Position numbers and translations under genes: made by a program. The notes below the pieces were generated by a model. It saw only the letters and a program-made list of their open reading frames with translations. It did no database searches and was not told where the DNA came from. Below, piece after piece: positions 45,942 through 58,072 of a stretch of DNA of 64,000 bases. Origin of the DNA: Colletotrichum lupini (Eukaryota > Ascomycota > Sordariomycetes > Glomerellales > Glomerellaceae); NCBI RefSeq assembly GCF_023278565.1, contig NC_064677.1, forward strand, positions 744,001-808,000. The letters run 5' to 3'. Within the stretch, counting starts at the first letter, position 1; each line of letters begins with the position of its first letter.

Positions 45942-46892
45942 ATGGCTGATCATGATGAAAGTTCACAAATATGGACCATCGAAGAAGGTCAAGAATACTT
46001 AGACGACTTGATAAGACTTCTACGGAATCCAAAAGTTAGCGTCGACGAAACGGTTGATACTGGGCACATCAACGGAACTGCGATCCATATCCCTGTCCAA
46101 TTCCAGAAGGGAGAATCTGTCACGAAAGCCATGGTCTGTTGTAAAGATTTCATCAACAAGAAGCAGCCGGGCAGCTTGTTCATTTACGATAGTTCTCTCA
46201 GTCTACGAGCTCCCAGAGAGTCGCAAAACTCCGATGACACCCATCTCACCTGGACCTTGTGCAGGGGCCTCAGAGTGACTCCATTGTCACTGGCCTGCAG
46301 CACTCTGGTAGAAGACTTGCGATGCGTTCAAGTCAGGCAACATAATGAGCATCGGAACATCATCAGCCTTGTCTTCTATTGCGGTCGAGAACCACACCAA
46401 CGCGGCGTGAGTACAGGACTGCTCATGATACGCTCTCTCTTGGCCCAGATCTTCGACTACATCCGCGCGTTTATAATTGAATACAAAGATGTCATATCGG
46501 TTGGACACGAATTCCGCGAGGAAGTTGAGACAGATGATCTCGATCAACTATGTGGAATGCTCGACATAGTGATCCGAACGCTCCCTCCAGTGAAGGATCA
46601 TCAGCAGCCAGAGCGAAGGATTGTCTGTTTCATTGATGGTGTGGGTTCTCGCAGGGACGTGGAGGATTCTTCCGGAGTAATTAAGGTCATACAGACCTTA
46701 ATGAAGATGGTCCGTCTGAGTGACACTGGCGATGACTACGTACCGACTTTCCAACTGATCTGTACGAGTCCTCATCTAACCGACTGGGATGATGCACTCT
46801 TCCCAAGTGAGGACACTTGCCATCTTGTTGATTTAGCACTACCACTGTTGCCGCCTGGACCGTCAACCAGGGGAGGGTTTCAAAAGTCCTGA
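45942..46892 (+). CDS. NACHT/STAND-like protein without P-loop, array copy 1
   Basis: A single exon encodes 316 residues. The motif order is LSLACSTLVEDL (about 120), then VFYCGREPHQRGVSTGLLMIRSLLAQIFD (about 148), LCGMLDIVIRTLP (about 205), the Walker-B-like strand IVCFIDGVG (about 228), and FQLICTSP (about 272), resembling the NACHT sensor-like TSR/TSP strand. No GxxGxGK(S/T) Walker A is present, and the place it would occupy reads GSLFIYDSS. The core resembles P-loop NTPase domains of fungal STAND/NLR-like proteins, but ATP hydrolysis looks impossible. The C-terminal 40 residues differ from the other copies. It is the first and most diverged of five tandem relatives. Cytosolic location is assumed because no signal peptide is seen. 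Confidence 0.7.
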   Translation: MADHDESSQIWTIEEGQEYLDDLIRLLRNPKVSVDETVDTGHINGTAIHIPVQFQKGESVTKAMVCCKDFINKKQPGSLFIYDSSLSLRAPRESQNSDDTHLTWTLCRGLRVTPLSLACSTLVEDLRCVQVRQHNEHRNIISLVFYCGREPHQRGVSTGLLMIRSLLAQIFDYIRAFIIEYKDVISVGHEFREEVETDDLDQLCGMLDIVIRTLPPVKDHQQPERRIVCFIDGVGSRRDVEDSSGVIKVIQTLMKMVRLSDTGDDYVPTFQLICTSPHLTDWDDALFPSEDTCHLVDLALPLLPPGPSTRGGFQKS

Positions 46893-48981
46893 TGGGCACC
46901 AGAATCTGTGCTTCAAAGTCGAATTTGGCAAGCATGACGGGTTTCGTCTATAGAGTTACTATCTTTATATCCTAAATTCCAAGATGCGAACAGATCATCA
47001 TATTTCATCGACCACGAAATCGCATCAATTAGAAGATTCTTGATTTGCTACAATTTCTTTTCAAGATGAGCTATATATTTAAGAAGAAAGGTGCTTCATG
47101 TTTCTCATACTATCTCTTGGTTCTTTCCCAAGAAAAAAAAAGTAATGACGGAAAAGCGAGTTTTGAGAACTGTTCCCAATCCAGCCTAAACATTCGAGTA
47201 CCTCTCTCTGCTGACACTTCACCATCGACAGCCCCATGAATTCGTTGCCCGCTTTACATCGAATGTGCATCAAGACTCTCCATCCGTGTGCTGTTCTTCA
47301 ACTTCTGCCGAAAGAATTGAATAAGGGTACTTTTATAATTCAATCCGAACTGATCTCTAATTTATAAGAGAATACGTTAGTATTTGAAAGCAAAACAAAT
47401 AAGAGGCCTTTGCTGAGGCAATTCTTGCTACGTGAGCATCATTCAGGTAGCTACACCAATGTGCAGTCAGGTGAAGTGCATCCATCTCAAGCCAATGTCT
47501 CTGTTGCTGAGGCGCTGCACCTTCCATGCTGCCAATAGTTTGATTAGTTGATTGCAACCTCTAGCGTTACTACGAATAGTGGTGAGAAGTGGGAGATGGC
47601 AGCACTAGCCCGTTCGCCTACAGGCGGGTTGCAAGGTAGGTAGTCGATGCAGTAATTGAATAATTACTAGACAGAGAGGGGTAGGATGGTATCACAAGCT
47701 CCAAACTGTTCATCACAGTCACTGACCGACGGTTACACGTCCAAAGCTCAGCCACTCATTGGTACTGGCATGGTGATTTGGTCATTAACCCCTCTGAACA
47801 AGAAATTTGCGGATGAACTATTCCGGCAACGCAGACTTGAACCTTCTCCTCCCCCACAATTTCCGTAATCTTTAAGTTGAGCACTCAAACATACGGTGCG
47901 GTCTGGGCTGTTCAAACTACAAAGAGAAACGTGATCTTGGTGTTTGGTGGTTGATCGTTAGGGGAGCTAGATACAATCTCTCCAGTTCTGTCGATCCAAC
48001 TACGTGTATCGTGGACGTACTGAAATACACATCTGCCGATCCACCTTTTCAAGAGCACAGGCAAAAGTCTCATGACGGTTTGTCTCCAACTCACCGCCTC
48101 CAAACATTGTAGACAAACATAACAAAAATCATGAGGCCTTATCTTTTCCTTACCACCTCCAAACACACCATGCTAAGAGGCGCTAATGACAAAGGTGGTA
48201 TTGCAGCTTGAATAATCTCATACCCGATCTTTGTTTACAAGGCTCCATTTGGGCTGCAGCACAGCAAGCGTGATTATTCCCTTCTAACCGCCAGGCTTCA
48301 AGCCCATGGCAAACTTTTGCCCAGGATTCTACTTCAAATGGCCAAAATTATATTCAGAAAAAAAAACAAAAAAGAAAAAAAGGCCTGAGTATGACATTGA
48401 AAGGCGTACCCACGACTTTGTTCGTTCTATATCTTGAAGTGTGGAGACTTTGCCCCCGTCTCATGGTAGGACTTTGGTAAAGAGTGTCATACAGGGAATA
48501 GTTCCTTCTAGCCAAGATCGATATCGCCGCCATGTATCACAAAATGCTTTGAATGGTGTGAATGAACGCAGTACTAGATCAGATTTAAACCCATGACATT
48601 CAAAGTACACATACCTTGGCTTTAATACAAAGAAGACATTCAGACTCTATACCTGTCATCATCTAAAGCAAGTCTGAAGCACTTTAAAAAATAAGTCTGC
48701 CTCATCACGCTTGAATTTGTGAAAGTTGTTCCTTGCGGAGACTTTAGCCCTCAGCCTAGATTCAACTTTTCTACTATTCACCGTTGTATCAATCACACAA
48801 ACGCTCTTTCCTAAAAACCCTTCTACAAAACGGCAACTAGCGTGCCACGATTTCAAGTAGCAATATTGGATTTATTGGTAATCTCAACTTTCTCAACAAG
48901 GTGTGTGATGGCCCCTATACCTTGTGTCATACTGTTAACCTAACCCAATCTATAGGAGAAAGTATCTTGAGGTTGCTCATC
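46893..48981. other. Intergenic between array copies 1 and 2
   Basis: No gene is recognised in 2.1 kb. An A-rich run occurs at about 48357-48381. I could not see a degraded extra copy of the family. Confidence 0.45.
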
Positions 48982-51756
48982 ATGTCCACCGAGTCGGAAT
49001 ACTTCAGATCATTGCAAATCTTGCTCGCCCCTGATCTTGGTTACACAGAGACATGCTACATTGCCTTGAAGGAACGATACAACCAAGAACGTGTATTCGT
49101 TGAGCTTGGTTTGGGCGGTCACGAGGATGACAAAGGCTACAAAGCAGGTCGAAGGCTAGTCGACAGTATCTTCAACCAATGTCAATATGAAAACTGGCTT
49201 GATGGGGGTTCGGGGGCCAATCGTTTTCTCTATGATAAGTCGCTTAAATTTATGAACGGTCCCCGAACCCATCTCTCTGGCTACACTCTGAACTCCTTAT
49301 ATGGGGTCCATGTGTACGACCTCGAGCTGAACGTCTCGATGGACGACTATGTTGTCACCCCCTTTTCGATACTCTGCGCTGAGTTGGTCGGCGACGTTCG
49401 AAGCAAGCATAATATCGGCCTAATCTTCTTCTGTGGCCTACATGTGGAAAAAGACGGGCCCCTTAGGGGAAGCACTATAATTCGGGCCCTCCTGCACCAG
49501 ATAAGTCGACCCACCCCCTTTTGGCCACCCCCCCCTTTTGGCCACCCCATCAAAACATAGTATCAAAACATCGCTACTAACTACACTTAATTAATTAACT
49601 ATCTTTTACTACTATAATAATATAGTTATTATTCTCCCTAGGTAATTCGACCCCTGCGAGTCGACTAGGACTAACTAGATAGTTACTAGAGTCTTCCTAA
49701 GCTCTCTATATATCCTAAATATTCGCAAACTTAGTATTTAGGTCTATTAGTATACTCTTTTTTTTCTATAGCCTTAATTAGTTAACTTTAGCTTTTAGAA
49801 CTCGAATATAGTACTAAGATATTATTAAATAGTAGGCTTACTCGCTAAATACCTTTTTTACTTTTTTAAATAGTAGTTATTAAGTATTATAATCTAGACT
49901 AAGCTCTATAAATAACTTTAACTAATTATAAAGCTCGCTAGCCTTTTTAAGTATTAATTGATTAATAATAAACGCCGCTAATACCTAGTTAATAGCTTTT
50001 TTAATATTACTAGTTACTTACTTAGTATTTACGGTCTTTTTAGTTAATATAACTAGGTTAGGTAGGACTATTAAATTAGTAAGTAGTTTAGCTATATTAG
50101 GGGAATATAGTCTAGTTACTTTCTACCCACTTCGTATATTTAATAACGTTAGACTAACTAAACGAGCTTTTTAATAATAGCTTAAGAAGTACCGCTTTCT
50201 AACGATAACAAAATTATTTACTATATCCTCCTTACTAAGCTCCTTCTTATACTTAGACTTAATAAGTCTAAAAATAGCTATATTTAACGGCTAGAGGATA
50301 TAAGAAGTATATAGTAATAAGAATAGTAAATAGACGTTATTTTTATAATATTCTTATATAAATTCTATTGTTATATAACTCTTATAGCTATTTAGAACTA
50401 ATAGTTAAAGCTTATTAAGTATACTAAGCCCCTTAAGGGGGGGGGTCTTAGTCTATAGTAAGAACACTATTTTTAACTACTTAAGGGTAGTCTTATCGGT
50501 TATCTAGTTATTATTTATTACTATAAACTCCTAACTAGTATAAGGGTTAAGTTTAAATAGAAACTACTATTACTATACCGACTTTCCCTTATATATAACT
50601 AGTAATTTAATAGCTCGACTATTAATAAAGATATACTTAATTATAAATACCTAAGTATGCGAACTAGGCTCTTTTTTTTATACTACTATAGTCTCTACTT
50701 TACCTAAAACTAAGCTATTAAATCCCTTACCCTCTAGGATACTAGTCTTATTTATATTATACTTATTAGCCTATTTAATATTACTAATCTCTAGTATATT
50801 AAGTAATCTAAATTATAACTTAATTATATTAGTAATAGCCCTATTTAAACGCCTCGAATCGATAGTACGACTTTTCTAGACCTTAATTAATAAATTCCTC
50901 TTTAAAAAAGCGTCTATTTATCTCTTTTTAAGAAGATTTATATCCCCCTAGGATCTTAAAACTTACTTAGCGAATTTTATAAACTATTTATAAATTAGTA
51001 TAACGCCCAGATTATACTAAATACGAACTTACTAAGCTAACTAGTCTTCTTATTATAAAAGAAGCCTCTAGAGGTCTATAAATACTATTACTCTTATTTA
51101 GTAGCCTCTCTTATAGTTACGAAGAGTTAACCTTAGAACTCCGAACTTAATTAAGGCCCGATTAACTAAGAGACCTCTTCTAATAGCCTTAAGAGCCCGA
51201 ATAACTTTATTTTCGGTATATAAAACTATTATATATTAATAAATAAGTATATAAAAAAGAATTACATTTAGACGATTTTTATAATTATTATAGTAGTTTA
51301 AAAATCGTGGGTAGGGTTTTAATGCGGTAGCTGGGATGGAGAAATGGGGTGGCCAAAAGGGGGTGGGTCGACTTATTCCAGAAAAACTTGAACTACTTCA
51401 CCGCGAACGAAATCAAGTACATGTATACCGACTTTAAGGCAATGCTGGAATCACCGGAAGTTGGATCCCTCGCATTATGTGAGATGTTTTTGAGTGTAGT
51501 CCGACTAGCAGAACCTCGGCTCAACGAGCGCGACAAAAAGATGATCTGCATCATCGACGGTCTCGGTACCCGCAACAGCCATACGTACTCTGAAGATGTG
51601 ATGGGGGTTGTGCTGGCCTTGGCTAACATCAACAAAATCGCGCCCTTCTTTAAATTGATCTGTACAGGTCCTGCCGTACCGAAAGTTTTCACTGAAAAAT
51701 CTTCCTCTCAACCTTTTGACGGGCTTTTTTTATGGTACGATTTCCTTTTGAAATAA
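48982..51756 (+). pseudogene. NACHT/STAND-like array copy 2, split by a Fot1/pogo transposon
   Basis: The two halves are 48982-49503 (174 codons) and 51376-51756 (126 codons plus stop). The start MSTESEYF was chosen because the resulting total of 300 residues matches the other copies. Removing the element and one TA restores a continuous frame across LLHQI-FQKNL. Motifs are TPFSILCAELVGDV, then LIFFCGLHVEKDGPLRGST and IIRALLHQI in the first half, and MICIIDGLG (Walker-B-like) and FKLICTGP in the second. No Walker A is present. Each half is free of stops, so the interruption looks recent. In place, the first half reads into the transposon and stops at 49560. Confidence 0.85.
49504..51373 (-). 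mobile_element. Fot1/pogo-type (Tc1-mariner superfamily) transposon, RIP-degraded
   Basis: The 1870-bp element has 28-bp perfect terminal inverted repeats starting AGTCGACCCACCCCC and including TTTTGGCCACCCC, typical of fungal pogo/Fot1 ends. It is flanked by a TA duplication (49502-49503 and 51374-51375). The left end carries an extra tandem CCCCTTTTGGCCACCCC. On the minus strand near 50270-50430, reading through stops gives NNVYLLFLLLYTSYILQPLN, the Fot1 DDE-domain motif (consensus LFLPPHTSHxLQPLD). The interior is RIP-mutated with no functional transposase, while the ends retain CpA and TpG. Confidence 0.92.
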
Positions 51757-54544
51757 TCTTTATTAAGGGTCCTGTTTTACATAGACGATATCATTCGGCA
51801 TATAATTATTAGTGGCGAAAAGAAATTAAGTCTAGAGATAAGATCTTGTGTGGTTTACATGACTAGATAGATCTTCAGTTAATATACCTTACTATATATT
51901 AGAAAGTTTTCAAACGGAGCAGTAGCTGCTTTATATTTTCAACGTAGAGCGAAGGACTGGGATGTTTGGCGCTCTTCTTACTTTAATTGAAAATGATGTG
52001 GGTTCGCTTTTAATAAGATGAATACCTATGTGCTAATAGTGACATCAAGGCAACAAAGAGTGTTAAGGCTTTGAAACTTTGTAGGAAAGTCATTTAATTG
52101 TACATTAACCGCAGGTTTAGTAAGATGTCACTTAGGTCTGGCCCTAGGACAATGAGAGCCACGGTAAGACAAGGTGCTTTGAACGTTACTTATTTAGAAT
52201 TCAAATGGATTGAGTGTCTAAGCATATTGCGCGTGATATGTACCTTACTCAACGAGTGTACTATACCGCGTGATTTTCGATCATTGCGCTTAAAAAAACG
52301 AAAAAGATATGTCTTTCTTATTACAGTGATCGGTACTTGTTCTTCTCGAGCTGCGCGCCGCCCTTGTGCTTGGGATACTTCGATAAGCATAAGGAGTCTT
52401 CCGTAAAACACGTCGTACTTCGTCGTGTGTTTCTTTTGGCTGGATTGGTCAACGGATTCATCGCCTGGGTGTCCCGGCTGCTATGGCTGCAGTTGATGCA
52501 CGGACGGGTGGATGGCAGTTGAGGCTTGGGGGGGACTGTGGCCCATGAGGGGCGGTAGCATCCTTGTTTCACCAGATCTTTCAGCGGGTAGGCATGCCCT
52601 GGAAAGTTTTCTGCATAGGTAAGGTACCTGTACTCTGCTGGATTCAAAGTGATAGGCATGTGACACCCGCCAATCCGCCTATTTCATTGCAGGCAAAACA
52701 CCAAGGCGTTGTCCATTTCTTTGGCCAGAACATACTCACCCAGATGTTTGCGCAATTCCGACCTCTCCCGCCTACAGACAACCCAATGAAATATCGACAA
52801 GTACGCACAGGAGTGGACACTCGAACATTGACTGTTCTTGTCTTTGTTGTAGCCGGCATGTGATCAAGACAATGCGAGGTTGAGCATGCTTCCTCTACCG
52901 CCAGCTCACAGTCATGCCTCAGTGTGGGCTTTGAGACCTTGGATGTCTGATGTATTTGAATCAGCAGTATCCTAAGTAGGAAGAATGGGCATGGGAGTCG
53001 GCAAGGGTCTGAGCGGTTAAGATTCAAGAACGAAGCTAGGGGCAACAAAGAAGTGCGCTGTTTCTTGACCCCAGCACGAAATGAGTATCTTTGGCACAAA
53101 GGCATGTCCATTCGACAGTCTAATCACTACTTCGGTGCTGCGATGAAGATGTTTGATGATTTCACCAAAAATACCTTTTTCGGCTTTCCCTCAGGGGAAG
53201 CTGGCCAAAGTCCAGGAAAATACATAGAATAGGTCGTAGCTGGGGATGGGACATATGCCATACAACATAAAATGGAAAGCCCTTGAACAGAGGGACGTAC
53301 CTTCAGCAGCGAACTGATGGACTCTCCTTGCAGCGCCCGTGCATACCGCAATTGCTGCATTTCAACTGCTGCAACATGCTGAACAGCCAACAGGTCACAC
53401 ACATCGTGACTTTGTAGGCGCTGCCATACTACAATAGCTCTCATCCGATCGCGATGGTCTTGACGTCATGCGGCGACGACGGCGCCAAAGGTGATGCGAT
53501 GAGGGCAGTTGAGTGTGGGTTAAGATTTTTCAGACATTTCGGCAGGGGCCTCTTTGCGAATTGCTTCCACTCCAGAGACGTTTGCCAACGACATGCATTA
53601 TCCACATTGACTTTGACATTTTCTCTGGCTGAACTGTCGTCCCGATAAAGACGTTTGAAGATGAAGGTTTGTATCAGATCGGATGCGTGCTTCAATTCAG
53701 CCCGTATGACAGGTCCTTTGAGTCAAAGGTAATTGGGACTCTGATGTGACTTCTGCAGTCTACCAAACCTTTCATGTCAGTTTTTGTTACACTTTAATCT
53801 CTACCGCCGGTAGCCCGCAAACCGTCTATCAGGGGTGCGAATAGACTGCCATGTTTTTCACTGTTCCTGTCTTTGTTTGGGCCTAGTGAACAGCCGCGCA
53901 TATGCACTCTTCTTTCTAGTTGCGTGCACAAACGACAAATCCACGAGGCAACATTGACATCATCTCATGAAATGCGGATTCCTTAATATCGGCCTTTCGG
54001 ACTTCGCAATCTTGATAGCCTCGGTTCTAGAAACGTGCTAGCGGTAAGCTCCTTTGTATCTATCAAAGCTGGGCCTGGTGGTCAAAAGTGAAAAAGATAG
54101 GGGTTGAGAGTAAATTGCAAAATTTCAAGACTCACGAGCGGTGATCACCTGCCCGGAGGCAGAGATCATATGGTTTCTTCAGGAATAGATCATAAAGAAG
54201 CGTGTTTTTTTCACCAAACATGAATCATATTCAAAGGACAGTCCACCATGACTCTTCGCAATTCGATTCGTGTACTCTTGAGGGCGTTTGAACATGAGTA
54301 TCTATAGCTTGATTGTCTTACTGCCGGTGAGAAGAAATTCGGTCGACAATCTCGTCTCATCGGAGCTACCAGGAAGCTCCAGAAGCAAAAGTCTTCACTA
54401 CCTACAGCCTACCCACAGCATCAAGTGTCGATGCATAGCGCCGTAAGTCACAAGCACTGAGTTCTGTATGGCAATTGTTGATAGCCTCGTGCATTCTGAC
54501 TTTTGATGACTGTTCTAGGACGAGAGTATACTTCATCGCCTACC
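51757..54544. other. 2.8-kb region between array copies 2 and 3
   Basis: Short frames on both strands (for example 52321-52659 and 52644-53111, minus) have no recognised domain. It may contain decayed sequence but I cannot demonstrate another family copy. Confidence 0.45.
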
Positions 54545-55446
54545 ATGACTGCACCTGAACCTACTGGTCTGAAAGGGATATGGAGTACAATGCTGACGAT
54601 GGTTGGCGATGATGGAGATATCAAGAACATAATAAATCGCGACAAGGAAGATTTGAATTGGGTGGAAGATTACCATACGAAACATCGAGATCCCCGTGAG
54701 CCACTGTATCTGAGATTTGAGGAAGCGAAAGAGATTACAGCATGGAAGGAGAGACAAGGGTCAGGCGTATTGCACATCAACTGCGATATACTAGGAAGTA
54801 CTCCGCAGTCAGGAAAGCGACACACAACACCATTATCAACCTTTTGCTGGGGTTGGATCAACGATGTGCGGAATGGCTACCGCGTTCCGACGGACAACTC
54901 CCCTGGTGCCCTCGTCTTCTTCATGGGGGGGTACTATCGCCGGGAACGTCATGAATCGAGGCCCGTTGGCTTGACCTTGATGACATCCCTCATCTATCAA
55001 GTAGTTGATCTCTACGGGAGAAAGGTCTGTCCAGATGAAGCAGGCGAATCTCTGAGCTTCGAAAGTAACAAACGCAACGATATCGAATATCTCTGCGAGT
55101 TCTTCAAGACGCTAAGGTAGTGCAAAGAGTAACCAAGTGGAGGTCACTCGACTGTGTTGTCGACTCCATTGGCTTATATGAATCAGAGAGCGAGGTGATC
55201 ACCGCCATGCGCAGGTTGATCACGTTGGTTAAAGATCAACATACAGAAGTGCCGGTTCCACAGCCGTTCAGGTTGATCCTCACTGGTCCCGGACCGGATG
55301 GACCACTGTCAAGTTTCCTCCAAGAAAAGAACAACATGGCATCATCCTATTATTTCATCTCGGTAGGACCGAAGCATGATGATAAAGCTTTGCTGAAATT
55401 GGACCCGGACCGAAGTTTCTCATTATTCTGTAGAGCTGACAATTAG
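54545..55446 (+). pseudogene. NACHT/STAND-like array copy 3, single frameshift
   Basis: The start MTAPEPTGLKGIWSTM aligns with the start of copy 4. The first frame runs to FFKTLR and stops at about 55120. The next frame continues as QRVTKWRSLDCVVDSIG to 55446. Against copy 4, the alignment needs one lost base near 55105-55118, and the repaired length would be 300 residues. Motifs are LVFFMGGYYRRERHESRPVG, LTLMTSLIYQVVDLYGRK, CPDEAGESLSFES, CVVDSIG and FRLILTGPGP. No Walker A is present. No intron fits the gap, since the only GT...AG pair is far too short. It is a recent pseudogene, or a sequencing error if RNA shows otherwise. Confidence 0.75.
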
Positions 55447-57190
55447 GGGGCCGCAACCTATAGGTGACCCCTTTAGTCTAGTCATGAATTCACCTTAGTC
55501 TACATAAAGATCTACTACATCATCACATTCTGGAGAAAGTCAACTCCAAAATTCTGGTCCTTAGAACGTCTTCATGTGCTCCAGTACACCGCTCATCTAC
55601 CGGCTTGTCTCATCCTCCGAAACTTGACTTCCATTCTTGACTCTGGACTTCATCTCATCTATGTTGTTTCCCACTGGAACTCAGGGTTGACTTTTGTATA
55701 CTCTGCAAAGAATTCCAGCTCTGATTCAGATAAGTACTTAGCCAATGCCGCACAACAATCATCCAAAACCGAATACTTAGTACTCTCAGCCTTCAGGCTA
55801 AGATTGCAAATGCGGCTGTAGGTTCCAACCAGCCCACGAAATTATCTGGTCAAGTCTTTCCGATTAGCCCACGCCTAGTCACAAAGCAAATAGGGACTAA
55901 AATAGCACATGGCCACGGTGACGTAAAACAGGATCTTCACCCCTGACGAGATAGCAAGATGTAGTCTAACACCCTGGGAACTCAGTGTCTGGATCTCCCA
56001 CAGATCAGCACCATTTGTACAGATGTTTGCCTGGTGAATAGAGTGTCTTAAATATTTAGAACTAAAGCTGTAATCATTTGGAAATACAACTAGGAGGATT
56101 GGATGCCATGACAGTATTTCTTCTCCTAAGAGGTCAGCGAAGTAATCAGAGTCGACTCGTAAGATGAATATGGCCAATATAGCCTGTTAGTGCTGGAACA
56201 CGTCAAGTAGAATTCGCTGGTTCTACCTCCATTGAAGAATATGGTAAGCCTGCAAGTGGCTAGCCTAATGGATATAAAATGAGGTATGCCTCATGCAATC
56301 CTTTCAGGGGTGCAAGCACCACAGATGAATGTGCGGTGACGGGGATCATTCGTCCAAGTAAATGTTTTCTCGATACAAAGAGAATGTCGTTCATGAGGTC
56401 TAATGTTTCTAGTTTACCGCCCGTTGATATTGACGTTTTCTTGGCAATTGAACGTTGGTGAACACTACAAAGTAGGAAAGGGGGGTGTCACAACACAAAA
56501 CATTTCTTTGTAGCCTTTGCAAGGCTCCGAGAATGATCTCCGCTACCTTGGCGAATCCAGTGGATGGTGATGTTTCACAAAGCCCAGAAGAATGGTAACC
56601 GCCCCAAGCTGATGCTGGTAAAAGCGATATTGGAACATGCGTAGATCACTCACCGTACTGCATCAAGCCATCACCGCCATAGATGCTCATGTTCAAAGCA
56701 GATGTTCACAAGATTCCAGTTGAGTAAAGACAGTGTGCACTTGTAAGCCGAGTCACTGCTGGAAAGGTAGCTCAACATCAAAAGGCCAGTCTATCTTGGG
56801 AGTTGGTATTTATAGGATGGGGGGTAGCCGATTTCGAGGAGAGATTACTACCAGTTTCAGCAGCGGATCTATCGACTTTTCTTCCTGATCAAACCTCAAC
56901 CAACGAATCTCCCCACCACTGAAGACATTATCAGGGTCTCAGATCCATATCTTCGCAGCTTACCAGTCTTTTCGCCGGTGGTAGAAGGCCCGACAACTAT
57001 CTTCTCATACAAGAACTTTCAGAAAGCCGAAGCCACGCAGCCTAGCTACAAGTTTATTTCAAACTCAAGTTTACCTGAAGGTGCGCTGCCGCTAGTTAAA
57101 TAGTGGTGAGTCACAGTAGCTTTCCTCACAATGTCTCTTGCCGTCATGGCAAACTGACATATAAGACCAGGACATTGTAGATTGCCCATA
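55447..57190. other. Intergenic between array copies 3 and 4
   Basis: No gene is recognised. It holds the 3' flank of copy 3 and the upstream region of copy 4. Confidence 0.45.
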
Positions 57191-58072
57191 ATGTCGTCTC
57201 CGGAATCCGCCTCGGAAAAAGGAGTATGGGATACCATGCAGGAACTAATTCCTCTCAACAACGATCGTGCCGACATCCGGTGGCTTCACGGCCGCGACGA
57301 TCAGGATCTTCAATGGGTGGGAGACAAAGAGGTTGACTTGTACTATGCATCGCACGAGGTTCATGGACCACTTTGGCCTCAGATCCTAGCCTCACGCGAG
57401 GTAGCAGCATGGGATCAAGTCAGAAAGTCATGCATAGTACTCATCGATTGCGATATGGACTCCAACTATCTCTGGGACAACTTTCGTTTGAGTCAACTAT
57501 CGGTATTGTGTCGTAGAATGGCCCAACATAAGCGGTTGGACTTTCTTACAGACAAGCCCTTCGGATCTCTGGTCTTCTTCATGGGGGGCACGGGATATCA
57601 CGAACGCAGCGAGTCGGGGATTGCTGCTCTGACTATGATGACATCTCTAATCTATCAGGTCGTTGAGAGGTACGCCAGAAAGTGCTGCCCAGATGAAGCT
57701 GGCAATGTTCTGGCCTTCGAAAGCGCCAGGAGAGACGACATCGAATATTTATGCGGCTTTTTCAGAGAATTGGTTCGTAAAGTGTCCTGGAAAGTCGAGC
57801 TTACCTGTTTTATCGACTTTATTGGTCGACATGATACAGAACAGGGGATGGACATTGTGATAAACAACTTGATCGGTTTGGTCGAAGACCAAGCAGAGAT
57901 CGAAACACAAAATCCACAACGTAAGGCATTCAAATTGGTATTCACAGGCCCAGGGCCCAGGGGCGGGCCTAGGCTGAAGATTCATGATCTCCTCTACGAA
58001 AAGCGGCACATTGCTGCATCCCATTACTTGAGGCTTGGAGCGGATAAGGATCGGAGCTTCTCGATGACATGA
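57191..58072 (+). CDS. NACHT/STAND-like protein without P-loop, array copy 4 (intact)
   Basis: A single exon encodes 293 residues starting MSSPESASEKGVWDTM. Landmarks are LSQLSVLCRRMAQ, then LVFFMGGTGYHERSESGIAA, LTMMTSLIYQVVERYARK, CPDEAGNVLAFESARRDD, YLCGFFRELVRKVS, the Walker-B-like LTCFIDFIG, and FKLVFTGPGP. A conserved late segment HIAASHYLRLG and DRSFSM is shared with copy 3 (SYYFISVG, DRSFSLF). No GxxGxGK(S/T) is present. Copy 3 is its closest relative, so these two arose from the most recent duplication. It is the cleanest representative of this subgroup. Confidence 0.72.
   Translation: MSSPESASEKGVWDTMQELIPLNNDRADIRWLHGRDDQDLQWVGDKEVDLYYASHEVHGPLWPQILASREVAAWDQVRKSCIVLIDCDMDSNYLWDNFRLSQLSVLCRRMAQHKRLDFLTDKPFGSLVFFMGGTGYHERSESGIAALTMMTSLIYQVVERYARKCCPDEAGNVLAFESARRDDIEYLCGFFRELVRKVSWKVELTCFIDFIGRHDTEQGMDIVINNLIGLVEDQAEIETQNPQRKAFKLVFTGPGPRGGPRLKIHDLLYEKRHIAASHYLRLGADKDRSFSMT

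Noticed and set aside
52321..52659. Minus-strand frame of 112 codons between array copies 2 and 3
   Set aside because: Looks protein-like in places, but I found no family, signal or splice partner and cannot support a gene.
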